Below are positions 24,449-32,688 of a DNA stretch of 32,688 nt, piece by piece; position 1 is the stretch's first letter; each line of letters opens with the position of its first letter. The notes beneath the pieces are model-generated. The model worked only from the letters and a program-made list of their open reading frames with translations, was not told the origin of the DNA and made no database searches. The DNA comes from Phycisphaerales bacterium. Its GTDB lineage: Bacteria; Bacteroidota; Bacteroidia; Chitinophagales; Chitinophagaceae. Position numbers and translations under genes: made by a program. The stretch spans positions 1 to 32,688 of the forward strand of contig JASGCQ010000021.1 in assembly GCA_030054025.1 (NCBI GenBank), in the 5' to 3' direction.

Positions 24449-24450
24449 TA

Positions 24451-25038
24451 ATGATTACAACAACACATAACTTTATGAACTTTCTATCCTATCAAGCGTA
24501 TTTTCAAACAATTTTAAATACTACTGAACATTCAGCCCCCTACGATAATCCTGATTATCTGAACTATACCCAACTCAATTGGAGTAGGATGAATCGTTGG
24601 CTAAAAACGGGACATTTGAATGAGGAAATACAAAATATTGTGGCAAAAATCAATCAACCACAACAGTGGATTGTGATTACTGAGCCTTGGTGTGGCGATG
24701 CGGCACATATCGTTCCTTTTATAGAAATGATAGCAAAACTCAATAACAAAATAACTGTCCGTTATGAATTGCGCGATAGCGAGCCTCATCGTATCAATGA
24801 TTATTTGACCAATGGCAAAAGCAAATCAATACCCAAACTAATTATTCGCAATTCGGAAGCTAAAGACCTCGCCGTTTGGGGGCCTCGTCCACAAGCCTGC
24901 CAAGTATTTTACGATTCATTGTTAGCACAGCAACTCAGTTACGAAAACATCAAAACAGAATTGCAACAGTGGTACAACAAGAACGAAGGAAAAGAAATAA
25001 TTCTGGAACTTTCAGCGTTATTAAAGTCCACACTATAA
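24451..25038 (+). CDS. Thioredoxin-like protein with a single active-site cysteine
   Basis: This 195-residue protein matches the cytosolic thioredoxin-like family common in Bacteroidota (PF14595 type). The thioredoxin fold begins around WIVITEPWCGDAAH, where Cys81 sits in place of CxxC; the second cysteine is replaced. The cis-proline strand is likely SIPKLII (~128-134). The first ~70 residues are an N-terminal helical extension (YFQTILNTTE..., NYTQLNWSRMNRWLK). A one-cysteine site suits mixed-disulfide, bacilliredoxin-like or binding roles, not classical dithiol reduction. The start is either the ATG at 24451, 2 bases after purT, or the ATG at 24475 (MNFLSYQAYF). Confidence 0.82.
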   Translation: MITTTHNFMNFLSYQAYFQTILNTTEHSAPYDNPDYLNYTQLNWSRMNRWLKTGHLNEEIQNIVAKINQPQQWIVITEPWCGDAAHIVPFIEMIAKLNNKITVRYELRDSEPHRINDYLTNGKSKSIPKLIIRNSEAKDLAVWGPRPQACQVFYDSLLAQQLSYENIKTELQQWYNKNEGKEIILELSALLKSTL

Positions 25039-25045
25039 TTAATAA

Positions 25046-26071
25046 ATGAAACAAACAATACAATTACTCTCTGCCCTATTGTTATTCCTCTCAATTGCAA
25101 AAGCAGGCAGGGCAAATTTGTATGTAATTGGCTTATCCTTAAAACTCGAATGCACACAAAGTACTTTCAGTAAAGACGAAATAGTTCAATTTAACCTCAC
25201 GCTCACTAATGCCAGTGAGAAAAGGCATTCAATACTTTTGCCCGGCAGTCAGAACAAGGGGCCAAAATTGATCCACTTCTCATTTTTCAGTGTCAAAAAC
25301 AACTTTTATACCGAAGTTTATCGCGAGTCGGAAATAATTGATATGGATTCAAAACAAGTAGGTTCTAGTACCTTTAAAAGGTTGAACCCTAAAGAAAGCT
25401 GTACGATTCCCCTATTTTTAAACGACAAAGCCAATTACGCAAAACATATTGAGGCCAACCACCCAATGCCCAATTTGCCACTGGGACAATATGAAGTGCT
25501 GGTTTGGTACACGCCTTGGGGAGATTCCATGAGTAAATATGTATATCACAAAGTAGCTGAATTCAAGACGGAGCGAACTTTTGACCCTGAAAAATTAAAC
25601 CTTCCCGAAACTGCATTAATTAGCAATTATGTAACCATAAATATTATTGACAAAAAAACAGAGCAAAAAAAATTTAAGACTATGGCTTTTTGTCCAAAAA
25701 ACTGTAGCTATTGTACTGCAATCGAAAAAAATAATTGGGCTAAAGTGGCGAACATCATTGACCGACAAAGTTATTATCACAAAACAAAACATCCACACAG
25801 CGATTCTTCTTGGCGGCAAACTCATCGTAATATAGCTTGGTGTTCTGAGGGGCCCGATATGGTTCTTTCTTCCTTACCTACTTGGTATAGCCGCAGTATG
25901 ATTTTCAGAAACAGTAAAGGTTATCATTACTATTCCTTGACTTGGCAGATGGGGAAAATATACCACTATCGTTCGAGATTACGAATGTTGGGGCGTATGT
26001 TACACCTCAAATTGCCGATTAAATGCGAAGAACAGGATTATTTTCGTCTTGTTTCTTTTTCCTCTTATTAG
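25046..26071 (+). CDS. Unrecognised secreted protein with a CX3CX2C cluster
   Basis: I do not recognise this 341-residue protein. It has a Sec signal peptide (MKQTIQLLSALLLFLSIAKA, cut near residue 21-24). The following ~155 residues look like an Ig-like beta sandwich: LECTQSTFSKDEIVQFNLTLTNASEK is cast like the first strands of a BsuPI/Ig-type domain, and GQYEVLVWYTPWG like its last strand. Residues ~205-341 form a second, basic part with Cys216, Cys220 and Cys223 (CPKNCSYC), many Tyr, Trp and His, and no clear repeat. The cluster could bind metal or form disulfides after export. It begins 7 bases after the thioredoxin-like gene, and co-transcription with it is suggestive for a cysteine-rich export. 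Confidence 0.7.
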   Translation: MKQTIQLLSALLLFLSIAKAGRANLYVIGLSLKLECTQSTFSKDEIVQFNLTLTNASEKRHSILLPGSQNKGPKLIHFSFFSVKNNFYTEVYRESEIIDMDSKQVGSSTFKRLNPKESCTIPLFLNDKANYAKHIEANHPMPNLPLGQYEVLVWYTPWGDSMSKYVYHKVAEFKTERTFDPEKLNLPETALISNYVTINIIDKKTEQKKFKTMAFCPKNCSYCTAIEKNNWAKVANIIDRQSYYHKTKHPHSDSSWRQTHRNIAWCSEGPDMVLSSLPTWYSRSMIFRNSKGYHYYSLTWQMGKIYHYRSRLRMLGRMLHLKLPIKCEEQDYFRLVSFSSY

Positions 26072-26078
26072 TGTAACA

Positions 26079-26105
26079 TTGGGCTTCATTTTTTAAGTAC
26101 TTTTG
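26079..26105 (+). promoter_or_regulatory. Probable promoter for the 3-hydroxyacyl-CoA dehydrogenase gene
   Basis: TTG (26079-26081) and the exact -7 element TACTTTTG (26098-26105) are 16 bases apart, one less than the usual minimum. Transcription would start near 26110, leaving about 17 nt before the ATG at 26127. This excludes the upstream in-frame TTG at 26103 as translation start. Confidence 0.5.
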
Positions 26106-26126
26106 AGCTTCTCAATTTATTCCAGA

Positions 26127-27272
26127 ATGAAAACAGGCATTATAGGTAGCGGAGCCATGGGCAGCGGTATTGCTCAAGTATTGGGCAGTGCCGGACACGA
26201 AGTCGCTATTTTTGATAGCAATCCTGCGGCTTTAAGCAAATCAAAGACATCGCTAAAAACCAGCTTTGATAAGCTAGCCGAAAAAGGTAAAATATCAAAC
26301 GAACAGGCTCAACAATTTTTTGACAACATTCATTATATAGAAACACTGGACGGCTTGGCAGAAACGGAGTTGGTAATAGAAGCGATTGTGGAAGACCTGA
26401 GTGTAAAGCAACAAGTGTTTAAAAATATAGAAGCAGTAGTTGGGAGCAATTGTATTCTCGCATCCAACACATCTTCTTTGTCAATAGCTTCTATTGCCGC
26501 AGCTTGTCGACACCCAGAACGTGTCATCGGCATTCACTTCTTCAACCCTGCACCACTAATGGCTTTGGTAGAAATTATTCCTGCCGTACAAACGCACGAA
26601 GGACTTGCCGAAACCGTAAAATCTTGGGTAAGCAGTTGGGGAAAATTGCCCGTAATTACTAAAGATACTCCCGGATTTATTGTAAACCGAGTAGCGCGAC
26701 CATTCTACAGCGAAGCTATACGCTTATACGAAGAGGGTTTTGCCAATTGTGCGACCATTGACAGGGCAATGACAGCCATCGGCGGATTCAAAATGGGACC
26801 TTTTGCTTTAATGGATTTTATAGGCCACGACGTAAACTATAGAGTAACCGAATCTGTCTTTCATTCATTTTTTTTCGACCCAAGATTCAAGCCTTCTTTG
26901 AGCCAAAAACGGTTGTTTGAAGCAGGATACTGGGGCAAAAAAAGTGGTCGAGGTTTTTACAATTATGCCGAAGGTGCTGTTCAACCCACCGCCAATGAAG
27001 ACCTAGCTTTGCAACAAAAAATCGTGAACAGAATATTGGCGATGCTCATCAATGAGGCCGCTGATGCACTTTTCTTAAATATTGCCAGCCGAGAAGATTT
27101 AGAAACTGCCATGACCAAAGGTGTGAACTACCCAAAAGGTTTATTGGCTTGGGGCGATGAAATTGGTTGGAACAATATTTTACAACAACTAGATGGCTTA
27201 TACCACTACTACCACGAAGACAGATACCGTGCCAGCCCCCAAATCCGCAATTGGATAAAGGCTCAAAAATAA
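26127..27272 (+). CDS. paaH: 3-hydroxyacyl-CoA dehydrogenase (PaaH/Hbd-like)
   Basis: This 381-residue NAD-dependent enzyme oxidises 3-hydroxyacyl-CoA to 3-oxoacyl-CoA. The dinucleotide-binding motif GIIGSGAMGSGIAQ is at residues 4-17. SNTSSLSIASIAA and the catalytic-His region VIGIHFFNPAPLMALVEI (~130-148) follow. The C-terminal domain starts near GFIVNRVARPFYSEAIRL, with GPFALMDFIGHDVN. A second, shorter C-terminal repeat reaches the end (~285-381), as in PaaH-type enzymes, which are longer than the 280-residue butyryl form. The start at 26127 fits both the promoter and the family. With the PaaJ/PcaF-like thiolase 4 kb away it suggests phenylacetate catabolism, but the ring-hydroxylation genes are not here, so the substrate is open. 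Confidence 0.88.
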   Translation: MKTGIIGSGAMGSGIAQVLGSAGHEVAIFDSNPAALSKSKTSLKTSFDKLAEKGKISNEQAQQFFDNIHYIETLDGLAETELVIEAIVEDLSVKQQVFKNIEAVVGSNCILASNTSSLSIASIAAACRHPERVIGIHFFNPAPLMALVEIIPAVQTHEGLAETVKSWVSSWGKLPVITKDTPGFIVNRVARPFYSEAIRLYEEGFANCATIDRAMTAIGGFKMGPFALMDFIGHDVNYRVTESVFHSFFFDPRFKPSLSQKRLFEAGYWGKKSGRGFYNYAEGAVQPTANEDLALQQKIVNRILAMLINEAADALFLNIASREDLETAMTKGVNYPKGLLAWGDEIGWNNILQQLDGLYHYYHEDRYRASPQIRNWIKAQK

Positions 27273-27311
27273 TTCTTCGCGTTTCAGCACTTTAATACAA
27301 ACCCACTATTG

Positions 27312-27348
27312 ACAAAAAGAGGAAAACAAAACGTTTTCCTCTTTTTGT
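27312..27348. terminator. Bidirectional intrinsic terminator
   Basis: ACAAAAAGAGGAAAAC (27312-27327) and GTTTTCCTCTTTTTGT (27333-27348) form a perfect 16-bp stem with a five-base loop. Flanking A and T runs let it serve both the dehydrogenase transcript from the left and the surface-protein transcript from the right, whose genes converge here. Confidence 0.85.
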
Positions 27349-27371
27349 TTTAATGAGCTATTCAGTCATTG

Positions 27372-30300
27372 CTATTGGGTATTCTTTGTGATTTTTTGTT
27401 GTTTTAATAATTGCCCCTCATAGCTGAGGTAGAGTAAATAGATACCATCGGCATATTTACCCAAATCTATTTCTTTAGCATTGTGCAATGGAATAATTGT
27501 TCTACCTGTAATATCTTTCACCTCAACACCCAGTAATACGGGGCTTTCTATAAAGACTTTTGAATTGGTAGGATTTGGATATACCAAAACATTTTGCTCT
27601 AAATTGACATTATTGACATTTAGGACTTCGTCCATCATTTCAATAGGCAAAGATTCGCCTTCGCAATTATTGGCATCCGTAACAATCACCCTATACAAAC
27701 CTTTTTTGCTTACAGTAATAAAAGGTGCAGAACTGATAAACTCGGAACCATTACGAATCCATCTGTACGAAGCATAAGTACCTGTAATGAGCTTGAAATC
27801 GACACGGGTAATGAATGGTATAGGTGCAGGAATTATATTAATGTTGACAGGTGGTGCAGTAACACTCACACATCCATTGGCATCACGCACTTTTACACTA
27901 TACGTTCCAGATACTTTAATTCTCATTTCGCTACCTACCCATCCATACACTGTGAGTCCGCCCTTTGTCCACTGATAGCTAAAGGCACCGCTATTAGCTT
28001 TGAGTAATACTCCCTCATTTTCGCAAGCAGTCGTAGTACCACCTACTATTGTCAGTTTCGCAATCGGTTTTTTATTAACGATAATATTAATACTTCTTGA
28101 ACTGGCAGGGCAAGTAGAAATACCATCGAAAGCTGTTACTCGATACGCACCAGATGTATTGACTATATAACTATTGGTAGTGGCACCAAGAATTATTGAG
28201 TTGTTTTTGTACCATTGGTAAGTAAGCCCACCTTTACTGCCCGATGCTGTCAGCAATAAGCTCAGCCCTTCGCAAACAATACTATCTGATGGGGCACTAA
28301 TCGTTACACTATATCTGGGGTCATTTTGAATCAAGACCACCTTGTTGGAATACGCAGGGCAAGGCGTTCCTGAGTTGCTGGCTCTAACAAAATAGGTACC
28401 TGAAGTCGTAGCACCCAAATCGCTAAATTTCCATCCAGGTATTACAACACTATCCTTCATCCAATCGTAAACAGAACCGGGATAGTCGGTGGCATTAAAC
28501 TTAACCGTATCGCCTAAGCAGAATACGATGGGCGATGTGGTAGGCGAAATACTAATCGGAGGATGAGCAGGCAATAAAGGCAAGGAGTAAATAGAGCTAA
28601 ACGCCGAATCATTCGTATTGGTACACACGATTGCCAAACGATAATCATAACCACCCAAAGTATCTCCTGCAATAAGAGAGTCGGTAGCACCAACAATATT
28701 TTGCCAAGGAGCAAAAGGAAGTGGTAATTTTCTCCTTTGCCACTGATATTTGATACCAGAAATTGTATACAAACTGCCACCAGCACCTTTTAGCTGAGTA
28801 AAGCTATTGGCACATATTCCAGACCCCGAAGGTAATGAACTGCTGATGCTTGCCGCAATAGGCATGCCATTACAAGGGCTCATCTGCAATCCGATATCAT
28901 CAATGCTCAAATACCAGGGCACCCCGCCTGCATTACAGTAAATACCAATATAGTAATTCTCGGTAACAGGAACGGTAAATGTATCTATGTATTGTTCATA
29001 CACCGTATTAATAGGATTAGATAATGTTCTTAATGTCTTTGTCATTGCCGTTGGTGTAGCATCTAATCCTACTTGTGCACTCAAAGTATTCCATCCTGTA
29101 AATCCATCAGTAACGTACCAAAACGAGAAGATATACTGTTGTCCAGCCAACAATCTCATCTGTGGAGAAAATAAATAATCATCACAACTCCACATAAAGT
29201 AGGCGTATTTACTACCACCCAGCGTATGATTTGATCTGCCTAACGTACTGTTATTAATTTCAGAAAATACTCGAGAAGCCAAATTGGTAGCAGTCATACA
29301 CTGTGGTAATTGGTTTGTAGCAGAAATGGATTCGAAATTTTCAATGTAGGGAGGTGTGTATGGCCCTGCCAAAACAGAAATAACAGAAGAAGTGGCACTC
29401 AATCCACTTACAGCACAGGTAACAATACATCTAAAATAGGTAGTAGAAGAAAAGACTCCCGTAACAAAGGGAATAGACGTTCCACCAAAACTCGGACGAC
29501 CCAAGCCTGTACCCCATGTACCACCAGATACAGAGTCTTGCCATTGATACACATAACTCAAAGCAGCAGGGAGGCTGGGCAAGTCCAATTCTATAGAGCC
29601 TGTTCCGCAAACCCTATTGGCGTTTGCAGTAGGCGCACCAGGAGACGCTGTTCCGCTACACAAAGAAACTTCTTGCAAAGCAATATCATCTATACTGAGA
29701 TAATTGGGGAAAAAACTAGATTTACAATTAAAACCAAAATATTGCACACCCGATGTAGTGGCAACAAACCGAACTGTGTATTTTTTGTATGTAGTGTTGG
29801 TAAGATCTGTTAAAGATGCCAAGGTAGTGGTCATACCCACAGCAGAAGGCGAAGTTCCATATTGCAATTTCAAACTATCCCATCCTGTATAGCCATCAGT
29901 AATATACCAAAAGGATAGCTGATAGGTTTTTCCTACTGTTATGGTTATACCTGGAGTAAATACATAGTCGTCTGCACCCCACCATCCGAAAGACGCATAT
30001 TTAGCACCACCTGGTGTGTGGTTACTCCTATTATAGGTATCGGCTGTTAAATAAGTAGTAACTCTAAAACCTACATTGGTAGCTGTCACACAGTTGGGAA
30101 GCGAATTAGCGGTTACAATACTTTCAAAATCTTCAAAGTAAGGTGGAACAAGGGTACATTTTACACTTACACTTACAGCGTTAGAGCTATCAAATAATCC
30201 TGTGGGTACACAGATTGTTCTGCGACGATAAAATACCATACTGCAAGCAGCGGGACTGGCGGCATAGGTGCTTGCAGTTGCACCGGATATAGTAGACCAT

Positions 30301-31175
30301 GCTCCTGTGGCGCTAACTGTAGAAGAATCCCATGCATAGGCAATACCCGTAGCTGTAGTAGAACCAGAGACACTCAATGTAGCTGCGGTAAAAGGGCAAA
30401 TGGAGCTATCGCCTGCCTCACTGCTCAAAGTACCCGGTGCAGGCTTTGCAGAGCAAGGCGGTGGTGGTGCCCAAATATAATTATATCCTGAGTCAGGAAA
30501 AACAGAAGCAGAAAGGAGCATAGTAGCAGTATTCAATGTTCCGGAAGCAGAGGCTGTCCAACTGGTGATACTTGTTCTATTATTAAAATCGGAGCTACTA
30601 CCTCTAAGACCTACTTGAGCAGAGGTAGTCGTGGTCGAAGTCATTTTTCCATAAACTACGCTCACAACACCAGAAACAGTATCTAGCCTTATTTGAAAAT
30701 TATATGTCTGTTCGGTAGAAAGAAAATTGCGCAAATTTTTCCATTGGAATACAATTTCAGTCCCTACCAACCCCGTACTCAATTCAGAACCTGCTCTACC
30801 TTGAAGATCTCGATTATACGCAGCCACACCTAAGGTAGAATTGGAAGCAGAAGAAGAGATGTAAGTGTACGCAACAGGCGGTTCAATTGTACCAAATTGG
30901 ATATACCCATTTTCGCTCGCAAATACTTGGGTATATGCTGTACCCAAATAGGTAAATGATGGTATGGCAACTGAAAACTGTTCATCATCCATTGTTGCAC
31001 CAGAAGAAAGCATAGCCCCTCCTGTTATTTCCGTATAAGTTCCTATAGTCGTAGAAAACGAATAAGATGCTGCCGTTTGAGCATTGGCTTTTCCCCAAAT
31101 AGCAAGCAAGAAAAGATAAATAAAAAAAGACCGAAGCGCATAACGTTTAGGTAATATTATAAAATTGTTTTTCAT
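27372..31175 (-). CDS. Large T9SS-secreted surface protein with jelly-roll and Ig-like repeats
   Basis: This 1267-residue protein has a signal peptide (cut after ANAQ near residue 33) and a C-terminal T9SS type A sorting domain (~1195-1267: VLVYPNPTNSKVFIESP, VKDITGRTI, YADGIYLLYL). The sorting domain sends it through the type IX system to the cell surface or medium. An N-terminal beta domain (~34-245) is followed by an Ig-like unit. Two copies of a ~160-residue jelly-roll/choice-of-anchor-like domain begin at ~345 (PPYFEDFES) and ~607 (PPYIENFES), each followed by a Cys-containing Ig-like unit. About five more Ig-like units reach ~1185. No catalytic motif is seen, so adhesion or structural binding is the likely role. 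It lies opposite to both flanking acyl-CoA genes. Confidence 0.9.
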   Translation of the reverse strand: MKNNFIILPKRYALRSFFIYLFLLAIWGKANAQTAASYSFSTTIGTYTEITGGAMLSSGATMDDEQFSVAIPSFTYLGTAYTQVFASENGYIQFGTIEPPVAYTYISSSASNSTLGVAAYNRDLQGRAGSELSTGLVGTEIVFQWKNLRNFLSTEQTYNFQIRLDTVSGVVSVVYGKMTSTTTTSAQVGLRGSSSDFNNRTSITSWTASASGTLNTATMLLSASVFPDSGYNYIWAPPPPCSAKPAPGTLSSEAGDSSICPFTAATLSVSGSTTATGIAYAWDSSTVSATGAWSTISGATASTYAASPAACSMVFYRRRTICVPTGLFDSSNAVSVSVKCTLVPPYFEDFESIVTANSLPNCVTATNVGFRVTTYLTADTYNRSNHTPGGAKYASFGWWGADDYVFTPGITITVGKTYQLSFWYITDGYTGWDSLKLQYGTSPSAVGMTTTLASLTDLTNTTYKKYTVRFVATTSGVQYFGFNCKSSFFPNYLSIDDIALQEVSLCSGTASPGAPTANANRVCGTGSIELDLPSLPAALSYVYQWQDSVSGGTWGTGLGRPSFGGTSIPFVTGVFSSTTYFRCIVTCAVSGLSATSSVISVLAGPYTPPYIENFESISATNQLPQCMTATNLASRVFSEINNSTLGRSNHTLGGSKYAYFMWSCDDYLFSPQMRLLAGQQYIFSFWYVTDGFTGWNTLSAQVGLDATPTAMTKTLRTLSNPINTVYEQYIDTFTVPVTENYYIGIYCNAGGVPWYLSIDDIGLQMSPCNGMPIAASISSSLPSGSGICANSFTQLKGAGGSLYTISGIKYQWQRRKLPLPFAPWQNIVGATDSLIAGDTLGGYDYRLAIVCTNTNDSAFSSIYSLPLLPAHPPISISPTTSPIVFCLGDTVKFNATDYPGSVYDWMKDSVVIPGWKFSDLGATTSGTYFVRASNSGTPCPAYSNKVVLIQNDPRYSVTISAPSDSIVCEGLSLLLTASGSKGGLTYQWYKNNSIILGATTNSYIVNTSGAYRVTAFDGISTCPASSRSINIIVNKKPIAKLTIVGGTTTACENEGVLLKANSGAFSYQWTKGGLTVYGWVGSEMRIKVSGTYSVKVRDANGCVSVTAPPVNINIIPAPIPFITRVDFKLITGTYASYRWIRNGSEFISSAPFITVSKKGLYRVIVTDANNCEGESLPIEMMDEVLNVNNVNLEQNVLVYPNPTNSKVFIESPVLLGVEVKDITGRTIIPLHNAKEIDLGKYADGIYLLYLSYEGQLLKQQKITKNTQ

Positions 31176-31226
31176 GTGAATGGTATTTAAAATGAAAATA
31201 AAAGAAAATAAACTATAACCTAATTA

Positions 31227-31234
31227 CAAAGGTA
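31227..31234 (-). promoter_or_regulatory. -7 promoter element for the surface-protein gene
   Basis: On the minus strand this reads TACCTTTG, an exact TAnnTTTG. The expected start near 31222 leaves a leader of about 46 nt before the ATG at 31175. No convincing -33 TTG is present. Confidence 0.45.
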
Positions 31235-31317
31235 AGCATTTCTATTTTAAAAAAATTTATTCTTCTGTAAAACCAATTCAATAAGATTATAAAGAATAGT
31301 TGGATGCAATTATGGAC

Positions 31318-31325
31318 TAGATTTG
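31318..31325 (+). promoter_or_regulatory. -7 promoter element for the thiolase gene
   Basis: TAGATTTG matches TAnnTTTG exactly. A TTG at 31300-31302 lies 15 bases upstream, slightly short of normal spacing. The start would be near 31331, about 35 nt before the ATG at 31366. Confidence 0.48.
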
Positions 31326-31365
31326 TACAAAAATTTGACTCACAAAGAAATATTCGATAATTCAC

Positions 31366-32571
31366 ATGAACAACGCTTACATCATAGATGGAATACGAAC
31401 ACCTATTGGTAGCCTGAGAGGTTCTTTATCAACCATACGCACCGATGATTTGGCTGCTATCGTCCTTAAAGAACTAATGCAGCGCAATACAAATTTCGAC
31501 CCCATACTCATTGGCGATGTAATTATGGGTTGTGCCAATCAAGCGGGAGAAGACAATCGCAATGTAGCTCGAATGGCTTCTTTGCTGGCAGGTCTGCCCT
31601 ACTCTATTCCTGGAGAAACAGTCAATCGTTTGTGTGCGTCGGGCTTATCGGCATCCCTTGCTGCGGCAAGAGCAATACAAACGGGAGATGCTGAAATAAT
31701 GATTGCAGGAGGTGTTGAAAATATGACACGCGGCCCTTTGGTGATGTCCAAATCTGCTAATCCATTTGGAGGCGATACACAATTATTCGATTCTACATTT
31801 GGTTGGCGTTTTATCAATCCTAAAATGAAAGAACTCTATGGCGTAGATGCAATGGGTGAAACTGCCGAAAACCTTGCCGACCGAGATCGTATAAGCCGAG
31901 AAGATCAAGATAGGTTTTCTTTTCTTTCGCAACAAAAAGCTGCCACAGCCTATCAAAATGGGCGTTTGGCTAAAGAAATAGTTGCTGTGTGTATTCCACA
32001 AAAAAAAGGGGAAGCCAAAATTTTTGCTCACGATGAATTTGCCAAAGCCAATACTAGCTTAGTAGGATTGGCTCAATTACGTCCTTCCTTCCGTAAAGAC
32101 GGTACGGTAACCGCAGGTAATGCTTCGGGACTCAATGATGGTGCAGCAGCACTTTTACTTGCATCGGAGGCGGCAATAAAAACGCATCAGCTAACACCCA
32201 AAGCACGAATTGTGAGTTCGGGAGTGGTGGGTGTAGAACCACGAATAATGGGTATAGGGCCTGTGCCTGCATCACAAATTGCCTTAAAAAAAGCAGGATT
32301 AACACTCGAAAATATAGACATCATAGAATTGAACGAAGCTTTTGCCGCACAAAGTTTAGCGTGCATCAGAGCTTTTGGCTTGGCAGATGATGACCCTCGT
32401 ATCAATGTGAATGGAGGTGCTATTGCCTTGGGGCATCCATTGGGTATGAGTGGTGCCAGAATTTTGAACTCTGCTGCCATAGAATTGCAAGAACGAAATA
32501 AACGTTATGCCTTAGTAACCATGTGTATCGGTGTGGGGCAAGGATATGCCGTGATTATAGAAAGAGCTTAA
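31366..32571 (+). CDS. paaJ: Acetyl-CoA acyltransferase (3-oxoadipyl-CoA thiolase-like)
   Basis: This 401-residue thiolase cleaves 3-oxoacyl-CoA with CoA. The nucleophilic Cys lies in NRLCASGLSA (~88-97), the ENMTRGPLVM loop is at ~117-126, and GGAIALGHPLGMSGAR (~346-361) and CIGVGQGYAVIIE near the end carry the second His and second Cys sites. The early GCANQAGEDNRNVARM is characteristic of 3-oxoadipyl-CoA thiolases (PaaJ/PcaF), which end phenylacetate or aromatic-ring catabolism by giving succinyl-CoA and acetyl-CoA. The paaH-like gene on the same strand 4 kb upstream supports this. A general fatty-acid thiolase remains possible. No convincing terminator is seen in the last 117 bases. Confidence 0.87.
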   Translation: MNNAYIIDGIRTPIGSLRGSLSTIRTDDLAAIVLKELMQRNTNFDPILIGDVIMGCANQAGEDNRNVARMASLLAGLPYSIPGETVNRLCASGLSASLAAARAIQTGDAEIMIAGGVENMTRGPLVMSKSANPFGGDTQLFDSTFGWRFINPKMKELYGVDAMGETAENLADRDRISREDQDRFSFLSQQKAATAYQNGRLAKEIVAVCIPQKKGEAKIFAHDEFAKANTSLVGLAQLRPSFRKDGTVTAGNASGLNDGAAALLLASEAAIKTHQLTPKARIVSSGVVGVEPRIMGIGPVPASQIALKKAGLTLENIDIIELNEAFAAQSLACIRAFGLADDDPRINVNGGAIALGHPLGMSGARILNSAAIELQERNKRYALVTMCIGVGQGYAVIIERA

Positions 32572-32688
32572 AGCCTACTATAAACACTTTGCCTTATGCT
32601 TTCTGTCGGCTATGCACAAGATAATCTAGAATAACTATCCGTTATTATAAACATTATTATACCAAGTAGATGATACTGAGGCTATTAG
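32572..32688. other. Trailing intergenic sequence, no gene seen
   Basis: This AT-rich end of the window holds a weak hairpin (AATAAC 32630-32635, GTTATT 32641-32646) without a T tract. A 12-codon frame starting ATGCTTTCTGTCGG ends in LSVGYAQDNLE and a stop. It resembles the end of a signal peptide but is too short to call. Confidence 0.4.

Noticed and set aside
25691..25714. CX3CX2C, the spacing of radical SAM iron-sulfur sites
   Set aside because: The protein has a signal peptide, the motif is at residue 216 instead of the start of a TIM barrel, and no other radical SAM motif is present.
29310..29813. Plus-strand open frame of 167 codons inside the surface-protein gene
   Set aside because: It is antisense to the repeat region; its Arg/Thr-rich composition is what the complement of Ser/Gly/Val-rich repeats produces.

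Overview
The window is typical chromosomal DNA of a Bacteroidota bacterium, probably of the Chitinophagaceae/Sphingobacteriales type. Four observations support this. A 1267-residue secreted protein ends in a type IX secretion (T9SS) sorting domain. Many start codons lack a Shine-Dalgarno sequence. Several intergenic spaces carry the Bacteroidota -7 promoter element TAnnTTTG. The families present (AIM24/TIGR00266, tandem FKBP proteins, RecQ with an acidic C-terminal extension, a phosphotransferase-RapZ fusion) are familiar from that phylum. I saw no rRNA, tRNA or CRISPR array.

Left part (1-13.4 kb), mostly minus strand. Positions 1-44 look like the end of an insertion sequence running off the left edge. 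Then come a flavin reductase-like protein and a META-domain protein, divergent from the pseudouridine synthase rluF. An AIM24-family gene follows. Next is a long minus-strand run: recQ, nrnA, three tandem FKBP-type prolyl isomerases and an M1 peptidase. Upstream of it lies ompH, then the remnant of an amino-acid permease, then a heptose-7-phosphate kinase (hldA). The permease has lost nearly all of its interior but still overlaps the hldA start codon as TAATG.

Middle (13.6-26.1 kb), plus strand: prs and rplY (ribosomal protein L25) end at a strong terminator. An AT-rich stretch follows with a 16-bp palindrome and a two-gene cassette, a tiny lysine-rich protein overlapping a zeta-toxin-like kinase. 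Then come an M42 aminopeptidase, ispF, an AT-rich membrane protein, lpxH, a SixA-like phosphatase, a kinase-RapZ fusion, a lipoprotein M1 aminopeptidase, purT, a one-cysteine thioredoxin-like protein and an unrecognised secreted protein.

Right part (26.1-32.6 kb): two genes that fit phenylacetate/beta-oxidation chemistry, a PaaH-like 3-hydroxyacyl-CoA dehydrogenase and a PaaJ/PcaF-like thiolase, are separated by the large T9SS surface protein on the opposite strand. A 16-bp-stem bidirectional terminator and divergent promoters bound that insert.

Most of the window is housekeeping: envelope biogenesis (ompH, hldA, lpxH), isoprenoid and purine synthesis, RNA turnover and modification, and envelope proteolysis and folding. 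The least explained elements are the zeta-kinase cassette, the kinase-RapZ fusion, the deleted permease, the tandem FKBP family and the secreted protein with a CX3CX2C cysteine cluster.
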